Source: Brachycybe producta (lineage: Eukaryota; Arthropoda; Diplopoda; Playtdesmida; Andrognathidae). Taken from it: 64,000 bases of DNA. The notes under the pieces were generated by a model, which was not told the DNA's origin, searched no databases, and worked only from the letters and a program-made list of their open reading frames with translations. Made by a program: the position numbers and the translations under genes. This document shows, in pieces, positions 40,877-52,450 of this stretch; positions within the stretch are counted from its first letter, which is position 1, and each line of letters begins with the position of its first letter. The DNA lies in NCBI GenBank assembly GCA_036925085.1, contig JAUPFP010000007.1:6777728-6841727 (forward strand), written 5' to 3'.

Positions 40877-42500
40877 ATTAATAAATATGCTAATCAGCGT
40901 TTTCTATTTATTGTTAACGGAGGTCAACAGAAAAAATCCAAAGTGAATCTTTTTACAAGCGTTTCTAACCTGAAAAAAGAATCATTATCAATTAGTATCA
41001 TTAGATACTACAGTAAAATCGTAACCTTCAAAGAGAAACAACCGTTGAAACGAGCATAAAAAGACGCAGAGTCTGAAAAGACGCCCAAAAGTAGACAAAA
41101 AAAAAACTAACCCTAAAAATAAGGACTTTTTCGACTATATAGAAATGGAAATAGAACGCAAGCAGATTCATCTACTATTCCATTTCGAAGCACTGAGTTG
41201 TGCATCGAACAATTGACGTATAAGGGTGCAAAATAAAGCAATATGGCGACTACTTGCCGCAAATTAAGTTATTGACGCCATATTAGGACACGCATCAAAA
41301 GTATGACGTAATATGAACTAATATTCCCACATGAAGACCAAAACTGTTGTTGTGAACCATAGGGACATTTTCAAAACGCATAGGGATTTTAGACAGAGCT
41401 GATATTAGAAATTAAAACTAATTTCTTTACTTAGATTTTATAACATTAAAATTTAATAAATTTAGAATGAAATATAAAAGTTCATTGCTGAAGAATAAAT
41501 AAAAAAAACATTTAACATAAAGGTATATTTAACAGATACTTTGCAGAATAGGAAATTTAAAAGTTAAAGTAGTTGCAACTTAGCCATAGAATGCAAAATA
41601 CCCTCAAATACCAAAATAGATACACACCGGAAAAAGAAAATTAACCTCGAAAAACACGAAAAAAAAACCCAAACAGAAAGTTAAAGCAAATTTGTTTTCG
41701 TTTTTCTATGCTTTTTTAATGATTGTAATTCAACAAATATAAATCAAAGAAAAACCAAAGAGTTTCTTATAAAATAAAATCGAAACCAATAGAAAAAAAA
41801 ACCACAAAATTGCGACGTTATAAAAAATGCCCAGAAAAAAAAACGATACTGTTAATAGGCACACACACAAAAAAAACAATTACTTCAATAAAAGTTAATA
41901 GAAAATAAGGCCATGAAAATGAGCGTACCTATTCGTAGAACTCCACATGCGCCGTGAATCTGCGTTCAAATGAGACTTCCAACATAAACGTTCCTTCCGA
42001 TGATCGCGGATTCACAAAACAAAATAAGACAGCGTCTCTTTTTTTCTTTCTTCTTGTTTGTGGTGTTTTCCTTTCTTCGTCTTCTTTTTAAGTCCCTCCC
42101 CAAAAAAACATGGCCGACGTGAATCGGTTTTTATATATAGTCCTTGGTCGATGCATAAATTAAGGGAGTTATGCAGACGCAACCATTCTCACCTCCTCAC
42201 TTCCGGTCAAAACAAATATTCATCAACTCACTGCAGCCAAAAATGCGGCCATAAAAACGTACACGAAGTTGCTTTTTAAACCTCAAAGTTTACATCCAAC
42301 CAAACACAAAGTCGCCATTTAATATAATTCTTACGCTTCTCTTTCTCGCAAGTTCAACTACTTCCGCTTTTTTGGCCTTGACCAGAAAACGGAAGTGACG
42401 TTGTATATGATAAAACGAAAAACTACTATCGTCTGCTACGCTGACATTTTGGTACACCCAACATTCGATTAGCAGCCACTTAGCCTTTATGTAGGAGATT
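40877..42500 (-). promoter_or_regulatory. DDX6 5' UTR, first intron and promoter region
   Basis: TTTTTTCAG|GTTAGAAACG at 40972-40969 is a good acceptor that would start the ATG-bearing exon with a 93-nt leader. A possible upstream non-coding exon ends at ATAG|GTACGC (41929). The sequence around 41930-42470 is richer in CG and is the likely promoter. TSS data would be needed to fix it. No other exon is seen here. Confidence 0.4.
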
Positions 42501-42699
42501 GTGTAGCTTTACGCGTTATTTAGCGACTCGGCCTTAGATTAGCGGTTATACGTGGCTGGCGGGTGAAAGAATACCCGTTTTGCCATATCTGTGTCGTTCC
42601 TCTTGGTTTCATACTATTTCATAGTGTTGAAACATACCCTTCTATAAGAGACTGGTTGAAATAGGGGTTTTCATTAAAATTTCACAAAACTATATTCGA

Positions 42700-43040
42700 A
42701 TTCAAACTGTCATAAAAATAATTTTTTAAAAATATCATCACGACAAAACTTTTGGCATGATCACCAACAATTCTAGTTTCTAAAACACTTTGAATTGTTT
42801 TAGTCATGTTTTACCGAAAAAACCTTTACTTGAAAAATATAGATTTTCTAAAAATCGCCAGTGTGGGGAAGAGATCATCCAATAGAACATAAACCACTGC
42901 AGTGGGGCTATGCGGGGGAACGAAAACAAAATAAATATCTATTTAGAACACTTTCTTCTAGAAAATTTTTTTAGAAACAAGAAGGGTAGCTTAATCAATT
43001 AAAGATATTTTCATGTTGATATCTTTAAGTTAAGAATATT
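42700..43040. mobile_element. Decayed M2 fragments
   Basis: AATTCTAGTTTCTAAAACAC near 42770 and GAAACAAGAAGGGTAGCTTA near 42975 are opposite arms of M2, but the order and spacing are disturbed. Confidence 0.6.
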
Positions 43041-43130
43041 GTGGCACTACAAACTTTTACATTATGGTGGGGAAACCAAATTCTAAAATACACAACAAAT
43101 AAATATTATTGCATAAATATGTTTAACTTT

Positions 43131-43830
43131 ATTAACAACAAAGGTTGTTTCAAAATGCTCGAGACAAAATTAACTTTCAAAACATATAACAAGTGCAAAC
43201 AAAATCAGAACAGTTCAAACAATTTCACAATTATAAATTAACTTACAAAATAAACGAATTAATAAGTAAAATCACTTAAAAGAATGGTATTCTTCTAGTG
43301 ATTCTGAAAATTTCGATTTTGTCTTAACTCTTGACTTAAAAAAAAACAGCACAATATTACTTATTTTTTTAAACAACCAAAAAAATATTTATGAAATATA
43401 TCTAGAAATTCCATTTTAAAAAACCGGGACATTTGTTAAAATTTGAAGAGGAGGGAGAGTACAAATAGCATTAACATCAACGGTTGTTTCAAAATGCTCG
43501 AGACAAAATTAACTTGCAAAACATTTAACAAGTGCAAAAAAAATCAGAACAATTCAAACGAATTCACAGGTATAAAATAATAAACTTACAAAATAAACGA
43601 ATTAATGCAAAAAAAAAACATCTTAAGTAAAATCACTTAAAAGAATGGTATTCTTCTGGTGATACTAAAAATTTCGATTTTCTCTTAACTCTTGACGTAA
43701 AACAAACACAACATTACTTATTTTTTAAACAACCATAAAAATATTTCTAAAATACATCTAGAAATCCCATTTAAAAAACCGGGAAATTTGTTAAAATTTG
43801 GAGAGGAGGGAGGGTACAAATTGCATTTTA
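43131..43830. repeat. Two-copy tandem duplication, about 340-bp unit
   Basis: Unit 1 (43131-43468) and unit 2 (43469-43830) both contain GGTTGTTTCAAAATGCTCGA, GAATGGTATTCTTCT and AAACCGGGA. Identity is high with scattered indels. Confidence 0.9.
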
Positions 43831-44432
43831 TTACTGAGAACAACAAGATGTGCACCAAAGTTAGCAATTACACGGATATCTATAGCATTCAAAAAGTAAT
43901 TATGGTTCTATGGGTGAGTATGGCTAAGTTGTAAAAAATAACCGGTACGAAGAGGCCATATCCGGTATTGCCAATTACCAATTTGTGAGTTTCGTTTTCG
44001 TTTACATTCTCTTTTCATGTACAAGTTATTATTGAAACATAATTTAAAGTGCAATAAACACTCCAATATATTGTGAATCCACTGATACTTTTGCAAAACC
44101 CAGTTATTGTTCTTTCTATTTTTAAAATAATTCTTAATCTAGCTTACACACTAATTTCCATAGGAATGAACTATTCGTCTATAGAAATTAGCATGTAGCT
44201 TATTTTCAAAATTTCTTAAACAATATGTTATTTTCACCCCCACTCTATAGCCCTGAATGTAAAATTGGAAATTTGTAAAAGGGGAAGAAGTGAAAGGGTA
44301 CAGCTTGGTTCAGGTTCTAGACAATAGTCTATATGTGGAACCCCTATCCCTGTTTTAGTTGTTTATTGTCCCTTTTTCTTCCCAGAAGTTATTGGCCTTG
44401 TATTAAAATTAGAATAAAGATTTGGTTCCTAC

Positions 44433-44503
44433 CTTCTCGATGAGATGCTGCTGTCCAGTTGGCTAGAGGTTGTGTTGTGTTGATCCCTGTAGCACTTTAA
44501 TCC
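44433..44503 (-). CDS. Candidate internal exon of an unidentified gene
   Basis: Acceptor GGTTTGTTCAG and donor GAGAAG|GTAGGA frame 71 bp. The phase-0 reading GLKCYRDQHNTTSSQLDSS is the only open one. It could follow the exon at 46379-46483 in phase. I recognise no domain and support is splice-site logic only. Confidence 0.3.
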
Positions 44504-44692
44504 CTGAACAAACCAATTTAATTCACTCGATATACTGAAGTTTTTAAAATTGGCACTGTTTATTTCTGTTAAAATATTCCTGTTTCAGAAACAAGTTTAA
44601 ACCTATTTAAGTCAAAATATATGTAAGGGACCAAAATTAGAACTCTGTCTCAGACTATTCAGACAAATTAAAAGTTAGAAAATATATATATA

Positions 44693-45055
44693 TAGGGACA
44701 AAAAGAAATGTTTTAAAATGTGCAAGTACAATTCAAAGTTAGAAATTCTAAGGGACAAAAAGAAATGTTTCAAAATGTTTAAGTACAAATTCAAAGTTAG
44801 AAATTCTAAGAAACAAAAAGAAATGTTTCAAAATGTTTAAGTACAAATTCAAAGTTAGACATTCTAAGGGATAAAAAGAAATGTTTGAAAATGTTTAAGT
44901 ACAAATTCAAAGTTAGAAATTCTAAGGGACAAAAAGAAATGTTTGAAAGTGTTTAAGTACAAATTCAAAGTTAGAAATTCTAAGGGACAAAAAGAAATGT
45001 TTGAAAATGTTTAAGTACAAATTCAAAGTTAGAAATTCTAAGGGACAAAAAGCAA
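44693..45055. repeat. 58-bp tandem repeat, about 6.3 copies
   Basis: The unit begins GGGACAAAAAGAAATGTTTG and ends TTAGAAATTCTAA. Copies begin near 44693, 44751, 44809, 44867, 44925, 44983 and 45041 (partial) and differ at only a few positions. There are no spacers, so it is an ordinary satellite-like array. Confidence 0.93.
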
Positions 45056-46378
45056 TTATACCATTTGTAAACCCACAAATTTTCTAAGTCCTGACCAATT
45101 TATGAAAATTCAAATGCATATGCTGGGTTCCCATTGGAATCCAGTATAAGAATTTGTGTTTGGGTTTTTTAAATGTCTCTATCTCAACCATAACCTACTC
45201 TCAGCCACACTCTGTTCCTCTAGACACTCTGCTTCAAAATCCAAAATGCACTGACTAAAATTGAAGATTTTAGCTCTATTCTAGTCTCTAATTGGTTAAT
45301 TTAGAATGATTATTTGATCATTTAATTGGTCAACCTTATGATTGACAAGTGAAACTATTGTGATTGACAGGGAAGTCTAACATGACATCAGGTGTTGACA
45401 AAAGTTATATTAGATGTAAACACAGCTGTGACCCCTTTTTATAAAGGTTAATTTAAGTGTTAGTATAACTAACAAGTGATAATGGAATAACTTTTTATAT
45501 TATGTTGATTGACAGGCTACTTTAACATTACTTTTAATTTTGACAGTAACATATCATAAATTATAGATATAATTGTGACCTTTGTTATGAAAGGTTAATT
45601 TTTTGTAACTTTCTTCTTTTACACTTCTATCATAGTTACCGTATCATTTTTTGTTAATGTCTTGTATCGTATGCCTATTGTAAGTAATTGTTTCTTTTTC
45701 TTTTTGGTATTGTTTCACTTAGGGTGTTGTATTACACCTTTTAACTTTCTTCTGTCTTCGTTCTATTCACTTAAGGTGTTATATTACACCCTTTTAGCTT
45801 TTAACTTTTTGTTTTTTTCTTCATGACTAACTAACACCTGTTATGGAGACTGTTTACATTTTAAAGTTGGTACTATGATTATGACTCATATGTTACTAAC
45901 TGGGATTTTTTATAAAATTATTACATATTGTGCTTGTTTTTATTGTTTTTATTTAGTTTAATTTTTTTTGTAATATATGCAAGTTTATGTTAGGTGTTTG
46001 TATATTTGTCACACCTAACAAATAGATGGAATCATAACTAGGTTTTGTAAAAGTATCAGTATATTCACAAAAAATTTGAGTGCTTATTGCACTTTTAAAA
46101 AAACACACACGCCATGTTAAACGGCTTTACAAAATACTCTTTTCATGCCGATAGCTTTTTAAACTACATTCGGCTATGTCAAGTTAGGCATGTTGGAGGG
46201 CAATAGGAGGCACAGTGCCAGTGTTTGTAAAAATTGATTTGATTAAAAGCTTACTTAAGCTAGAGGCCGGCCACTTCTTAAGACTCGATCGCAAGCATTC
46301 GGTGCCTTTAAACAAAAAAAAAATACTTCCGAGAGTCAAGCTGTAGGCATAAGAAATAACAGTTGGTTACACACTCAC
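45056..46378. other. No supportable gene; AT-rich, possibly intron
   Basis: It contains two diverged copies of TCACTTAGGGTGTTGTATTACACC (near 45716 and 45768) and two of AAAGGTTAATTT. If the candidate exons on either side belong to one gene, this is its intron. Confidence 0.4.
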
Positions 46379-46483
46379 CTCCTTCAAACGTTTCGGAGTA
46401 TTACAAACAGCCAACATCTCAACATTCTTGTCTCTTTTCATAATCAAAGAGTCATATTCTTTCTGAAGATCTTCCCATTTTTT
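46379..46483 (-). CDS. Candidate coding exon of an unidentified gene
   Basis: An acceptor TTTTAG and a strong donor GAG|GTGAGTG frame 105 bp (35 codons, phase 0), reading KKWEDLQKEYDSLIMKRDKN and ending CNTPKRLKE. The other two frames are closed. The charged, helical pattern is protein-like. The KWE-L--EY-SL ... TPKR-KE spacing faintly recalls the enkurin C-terminal domain, but I do not assign it. A likely first exon lies at 49951-50008, yet its phase (1) does not join directly, so at least one exon would be missing between them. The 46.5-49.9 kb interval is full of transposon insertions, which fits a long intron. Confidence 0.5.
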
Positions 46484-47015
46484 CTAAAATTTACAACATA
46501 AACACAATTAACAGATAATTTTAAAGAGCAATTTACAATTTACAATATAGACTCTAAATGAGGAACTTAGATGAGCAGCATATGCTTGGGGACACTTTCA
46601 CTCAGCAAACATTTTTATCAATTATTTTTATCATTGCTCCAATGAATCGATTCGTTCCAAAATATATACGAAATTATCAACATCGATTTGAAAAACTGCA
46701 ATGAATACTATAATGTTAAGACAAGATCTAGACATAATATTCCTTAATTAACAAAAATAAATGCTAGTCTTTTTAAATTTTGGTTGATTTACATATTAAT
46801 TTAAATAGAAAATTGTTACAAAGACCTGAAAATCAATAATGACTATTTTTATCAATTGAGAAATATAACATCTTGACGTAAAACAGTAATCATTGCATTT
46901 TTTCAAATAATTTCGATTAAGGGCAGATTTTGTATACCGTGGAATGAATCAACTTTTAATACTTTTGTTAAGTGCTAACCCCACTATGATGAATAAAATT
47001 GAAGAGTCCGCTAAA

Positions 47016-48298
47016 GGCACATTCATACTAGGCTGGTTTACAAGCCACTGGTTGCTGCTGGATATTAACAGCAACAGCAAGCAGCGGCTGCTTTGGGTTC
47101 ACACTTGTCCAGTCGCTGTTGGTATTAGCAGCACAAGTCATCCAATCACCGCCGTGCTAAAACACAAAATCTAATAACAACCAACCCAAGCAGTGGAGTT
47201 TCAACTAACCACTAGTGCCACTTCTAACGACAAAAGGTTTACACTAGCAGGTAGCACACTGGTTGCTGCAGGAAGGCAGTCACATGACCAGCTGGTAGCT
47301 GCTAAAGTTGGGCATGTTCAACTTCACCAGCTGCTGTTAAAATCACTAGCCTGCTGTAGAAATCAACTGCTGGTAGCAGTTCACACTATGCTGCTAGCAG
47401 GATACAACCAGCAAACAGCAACCAGCCTAGTGTGACTGCACCTTTATGGCACAGTCACAATAGGCTGGTTTACAAGCCACTGGTTGCTGCTGGCTATTAG
47501 CAGCAACAGCAAGCAGCAGCTGCTTTGGGTTCACACTTATCCAGTCACTGCTGGTATTAGCAGTGAAGTCATCCAATCACCGTCTTGCAAAAGCACAAAC
47601 TCTAACAACAACCAACCCAAGCAGTGGAGTTTCAACTACCACTAGTGCCACTACTAGCAACAAAAAGTTCACACTAGATGGCAGCAGCAGGAAGGGAGTC
47701 ACATGACCAGCTGGTAGCTGCTAAAGTTGGACATGTCCAACTTCACCAGCCGCTGTTAAAATCACTAGCCTGCTGGAGAAAGCAGCTGCTAGTAGCAGTT
47801 GGGACTATGCTGTAATGCCGCAGTCACACTAGGCTGGTTTCCCAGCTGCTGGTTGCTGCTGGCTGGTTGTAGCGCTCTAGCAGCATAGTCTGAACTGCTA
47901 CTAGCAGCTGCTTTCTCCAGCAGGCTAGTGATTTTAACAGTGGCTGGTGAAGTTGGACATGTCCAACTTTAGCAGCTACCAGCTGGTCATGTGACTCCGT
48001 TCCTGCTGCTGCTGCCATCTAGTGTGAACTTTTTGTTGCTAGTAGTGGCACTAGTGGTAGTTGAAACTCCACTGCTTGAGTTGGTTGTTGTTAGAGTTTG
48101 TGCTTTTGCAAGATGGTGATTGGATGACTTCACTGCTAATACCAGCAGTGACTGGACAAGTGTGAACCCAAAGCAGCTGCTGCTTGCTGTTGCTGATAAT
48201 AGCCAGCAGCAACCAGCGGCTTGTAAACCAGCCTAGTGTGACTGCCGCTTTAGAGCGCTACAACCAGCCAGCCGCAACCAGCCTAGTGTGACTGCGCC
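47016..48298. mobile_element. Cluster of three copies of one TIR element, two of them inverted
   Basis: The termini (GCAGTCACACTAGGCTGGTT and its mirror AACCAGCCTAGTGTGACTGC) recur. Copy 1 is 47016-47442, copy 2 is about 47448-47812 (right end lost), and copy 3 is about 47815-48255 in the opposite orientation. A duplicated right end follows to 48298. The bodies are rich in CAGCAGC/GCTGCTG palindromes. Copies 2 and 3 form a giant imperfect hairpin with arms of about 350 bp. Alanine/glutamine/leucine-rich open frames here follow from the CAGCAG content. Confidence 0.85.
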
Positions 48299-48541
48299 AT
48301 AACATTCAGAAGCTGTTCTGCTTTTATGGTGCATTCACGGACATACAGATAATTCAATACAAAGTCAATAAGCAATACAAGTCAAATCACCACCACAAGC
48401 CATGTTTCCAATACAAGACAAGATCCAAATTCAATACAATAGTATTTGAACCCCGAACCACAAAAGTTTTGCACCCCCCCCCCTGAAAAAATCTGAAATG
48501 ACGGCCCTGGGTGCAACATTTCACGAAAATATATTTTCACA

Positions 48542-49060
48542 CTAGTGGGGTAACCCGCCATAAATGACGGGAGCAAAATTCACAGGCAATTGTGCCCAGC
48601 ATTAGAATTTCTTTTCCTCCGCCCTTTTATGACATCAGACCAAGTAACAAACCCAATTAGAAATTGATGACGTTCATAAAAGGGCTGAGCAAAAAAAATT
48701 CTAATGCTGGGCACAATTGCCTGTGATAAACTGTAGTTTAATTTTGCTACTATTATCCCCTCCCCTTTTTATATTTGAAAGAAAAAATGAGTTTTTCATT
48801 TTCTCTGGTGTGCGCATGCGCGTCGTTTGTTCCTTTTTTTACTCCTTTCATTTCAATTTCAGTTTCCCCCTCTCCTTTTTTCCCCTCCACGTTTCTCTCT
48901 CCCCTCCCTACTCTTTCCAACCTTTTCCCCCTCTCCAATTTAATATCGTGGGGTTCTTGGATGGGGAGAACGCAACGTAATGTTTACCTTGGGAAAAAAG
49001 CGGTTCATTTATTTAAATTTATATACATTCCGATGTGCTTACGTGTTACAGCGTTACTGA
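48542..49060 (-). mobile_element. Non-autonomous Helitron, copy H3, with internal inverted repeat
   Basis: The minus-strand 3' end has the stem and TTACCCCACTAG then T. Within it, CAGGCAATTGTGCCCAGCAT (48580-48600) is mirrored by ATGCTGGGCACAATTGCCTG (48703-48722), giving a roughly 145-bp hairpin not found in H1, H2 or H4. The 5' end is not clear. Confidence 0.75.
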
Positions 49061-49950
49061 CCAGCGAAGCAAGGAGACGAAGCCAGGGCAGACGGGGCTT
49101 AAATTCACTCGTCTAGCACTAGTTACAGCTCTGTAATTTTGTAACAATTAATTAATTATTAAATTAATATTTTATTATAAAGGAAGAAAACGCAAACATA
49201 AAGACATCACATGAACATTAAATGAAATTAATTAAATATTTTACCGTATAGTATACCAGTATTTATATATTTTGGCGCAAACACCAAACAAGCAAGAAAA
49301 AACATACAACGCAAACATGCAATGCATACAATTTAATATATCTATAGGATTGAGAAAATAAAAAATAGAAAAATTGAAAATGAGAAAAATCGAAAATTAA
49401 CAAAATAAAAAATGAGAAAATCGAAAATAAAAAAATAAAAAATTGAAAAATTAAATTAATCAAAAATTGAAAAAAAAATCGAAAATGAAAAATGAAAAAT
49501 AAGAAAATCGAAAATTCATAAATCGAAAAATTGAAAATGAGAAAAATTGAAAATTAACAAAATAAAAAATGAGAAAATCGAAAATAAAAAATAAAAATTG
49601 AAAAATTAAAATAATCAAAAATTGAAAATTGAAAAAAAAAAACCCCCCAAATGACGTCCCTGATGAACAATAACAAATAAATTGGTCACAAACGTCTGAA
49701 ATCGTATCTTGTTTTTAAAGTTAAACTTCTGAATACATTTGAAATAATTAAAAAAAAAAGAAAATTAATTTAAGTTTATTTGGAGAGGGTGGCGCCCCCT
49801 AATTTACGCTTATGGCTTTGGAAATAAGTTTTTTATGATCATTTGAAATTACCTTAGTCTAAGAAATTACAAATCAAGAACTTTCTTTACGTTGCCCCTT
49901 TTATAAATTTGTTTTTCGTTGCTATATCGCAAATACGTCTCTCTACTTAC
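49061..49950. other. Low-complexity A-rich stretch
   Basis: From about 49345 to 49640 it is an irregular repeat of AAAATTGAAAATGAGAAAAATCG-like words (AAAATCGAAAAT family) in one orientation. No exon. Confidence 0.6.
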
Positions 49951-50008
49951 CTTCACCTTCTGCTTTCATTGTTAATTTGCTACTCGCGACCACGTGTTGA
50001 AGATCCAT
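49951..50008 (-). CDS. Candidate first coding exon of an unidentified gene
   Basis: ATG at 50008-50006 opens MDLQHVVASSKLTMKAEGE, and the frame meets a consensus donor, GAAG|GTAAGT. The context upstream (AACAATGG) is an acceptable start. It would be the start of the gene whose next visible exon is at 46379-46483. The product is not recognised. Confidence 0.45.
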
Positions 50009-50082
50009 TGTTAAAGATGTTTCCAAATTCCAACTGGAGTCTGGGCCCCTGGGGATCAGGACAAAAGGATGAACAGATCAAG

Positions 50083-50793
50083 ATAAATTTATAAAGGTAA
50101 AGCAACTTTACCTTAGAGGGAAAAAACCCCAAAGGTGAGTGAAGAATCGTCTGCTTTTTGAAGCTAGAAGGAAGCTATCTTTTCAAAGAGTTTGAAGAAG
50201 GACACTCAGGACAGCAAGAGGGTGAATGTCATACGTAATCTTATTGTATAATAACTGAAGCTCTACGTAGCCTACATTTTGCGCCATCTATTGGTCACAC
50301 TCAGTCGGGCATCAAATGATTCATAAAGAAAGCTCTTAGTTGAGTTACCTCAGTGGGGTAACTCTATAACCCGAAACAGAATGCATATTACAGTGTATAG
50401 AATGTGATGAACACAAATTTTAAAGGGATGAACATATGGGGATAAAATGCTCAAGATAAATATGCAGAGGTAAATCAACCAAGAGCTTTTCCTATGCAGG
50501 ATTATGTGCCAAAACTTGAGTGTGGCCAATAAATGGCACAAACTGTACAGTTTGTGCCATTTATTGGCCACACTCAAGTTTTAGAGTTTCAGGAGAGATT
50601 CACCCACAATGTCGGCCCCCTTGAAAATGGCTTGTAATACCTTACAAGTTTCACCCCTGTGTCGTCCTCCTTGACAAGATGTCTTCCTCCTTGACAAGAT
50701 GTCTTCCTTTTAGGTTCAAAAAGCAGACGATTCTTCACACACTTGGTGTTTTCTTTTCCCAAACATGGATTCGATTTACCTTTATAAATTTAT
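50083..50793. mobile_element. 711-bp TIR element with a central 72-bp palindrome
   Basis: A perfect 19-bp TIR (ATAAATTTATAAAGGTAAA, 50083-50101 and 50775-50793) is followed inward by GTGAAGAATCGTCTGCTTTT and its mirror. Other features are a direct 21-bp duplication (GACAAGATGTCTTCCTCCTT, near 50671-50706) and the palindrome 50511-50582. No transposase. It lies just upstream of the candidate first exon. Confidence 0.85.
50511..50582. repeat. Perfect 72-bp palindrome, no spacer
   Basis: Arms 50511-50546 and 50547-50582 are exact reverse complements meeting at ACTGT|ACAGT. The arm contains AGTGTGGCCAATAAATGGCA. A related single sequence (CATCTATTGGTCACACTCAG) lies near 50286, which may be the source of the arm. 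Confidence 0.97.
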
Positions 50794-50799
50794 ATAGGA

Positions 50800-51075
50800 C
50801 TAGTGGGGTAACCCGTCATAAATGACGGGAGCAAAATTCACAGGCATTTTTGCGCATGCGCGTCGTTTTTTTCTTTTTTTACTCCTTTCATTTCAATTTC
50901 AGTCACCCCCTCCCACTTTTCTCTCTCTCCCCCCTTCTACACTTTCCAAAGGAAGAGTTCAACATATAGTTGACCTTGAGAAAAAAAAACGGTTCATTTA
51001 TTCAAATTTATATAAATTCCAACGTGCTTCAATGGTTTTCTACAGTTACTCCACACACACACACACACACCTGGG

Positions 51076-51076
<1 letters not shown>
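50800..51076 (-). mobile_element. Non-autonomous Helitron, copy H4
   Basis: The minus-strand 5' end is A|TCCCAGGTG and the 3' end is the CCCGTCATTTATGACGGG hairpin, then TTACCCCACTAG and T. It is the shortest copy and is most like H2. Confidence 0.9.
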
Positions 51077-51107
<31 letters not shown>

Positions 51108-51208
51108 GGATGACCATATTTGCGAGGGTCACAAGTACGGAACCCACAATAAAATAAATCGACCGTACAAAATACGGCGTACGGACGTAACATCGAATAA
51201 TAATTTTA

Positions 51209-52450
51209 GACAAAGGCAGTCAGATAGATTTGGTTTTTCTTGATCTCTGCAAGGCATTTGACACAAAAAACTAATGACAAAAATTAGTGGGTATGGATTG
51301 GGTGAACAGGTGTATAAATGGGTGCATTCTTTTTTGAGTGGTAGGAAACAAAGGGTTGTTGCAGGTGGGTCTGAATCTGACTGGATAGGGGTTACATCAG
51401 GGGTTCCTCAGGGTAGTGTGTTGGGTCCACTTCTGTTTCTTTTGTATATCAATGACCTCAGCAGTCAAGTTAGCAGCAATTGCCGGCTATTTGCAGATGA
51501 TACGATAATTTATCGTGAGGTTACCTCTGACAATGATTGCCATATTATTGATAGTGACTTGAAAGCAATAGAGGCATGGTGTTCTAAATGGCAACTTCAA
51601 CTTAATAAGGGAAAATGTTGTGTAATGAGGGTAGCTAGGGGAAAGAATCCAATAATATTTTCATATAGAATAGGGGCCATTCCACTTAATAACGTAAATT
51701 CTTATAAATATTTGGGAGTAACGATTACAGCTAAACTTTCTTGGAAGCTGCATGTCGAACAGATTATTTCCAAGTCTATGCAGATGCTTAGGTTTAGTCA
51801 ACGCGTTCTAAGAAGGTGTCCCAGGGAGGTAAAATGTATAGCATATCAATCATTAGTACGTCCCCATCTAGAATACTGCAGCTCCGTGTGGAATCCCCAC
51901 ACTGAAGACTTAGCTCACTCTATAGAAATGGTCCAACGCAGGGCTGCTAGGTTTGTTTGTGGTAAATATGGATATGCTGACATTGTAACTAAAATGCTTT
52001 CAGAGCTTGGTTGGGATGGTTTACTTGCAAGACGTTCAGATTTTAATCTTAATATCTTTAATCGAATGCTAGAAGGCTCTTGCCCTAAACCTACTTCAAG
52101 TAAACTTTGCAGGGCATTATATTTGGGTAGGGGTGACCACTAACAAAGTTGGAGAGATTTTTGCACGAACAGATTCTTATTACTGGTCATTTGTCCCGAG
52201 GGCGATTCGACAATGGAACTCGCTTGCTGGGGATTTTGTGCAGGAAAAACGTATTTTATGGGAGTCATAATTTTGTTTTGTTTTGACAATGCATATATTT
52301 GCAGCATTAAAAAATATTGAAATTGTTGTTGGGTTTATATCATTAGGGTTTTATATTTTCTGGTTTTGACGATGCATTTTCTATGCTGCACTTGGACTCT
52401 TGTCCCTCTGCCATAGGCCGTTATGGCTGCTTGCAGAGTAATTTTTCAAA
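51209..52450 (+). pseudogene. LINE reverse transcriptase, 5'-truncated (CR1/Jockey-type)
   Basis: The first piece reads IDLVFLDLCKAFDT (RT domain A). A deletion of about 10 bp then shifts the frame into the main open stretch 51274-52143. That stretch carries SGVPQGSVLGPLLFLLYIND (domain B/4) and the catalytic FADDT near residue 62, and continues through the thumb (YLGVTI, HLEYCSSVW). A second shift near 52140 restores a frame reading ARTDSYYWSFVPRAIRQWNS to a TAA at 52268-52270. The 3' tail ends around 52450 in TTCAAA-type repeats. There is no endonuclease domain. The arrangement fits CR1/L2/Jockey-group non-LTR retrotransposons. With two frameshifts and a truncated 5' end, the copy is inactive. 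Confidence 0.93.

Noticed and set aside
44693..45055. Possible CRISPR-like array
   Set aside because: Units are contiguous with no variable spacers, and the sequence is eukaryotic.
47193..48018. Open frames rich in A, Q, L and S
   Set aside because: They lie in the CAGCAG-rich TIR element, appear on both strands, and match no family.
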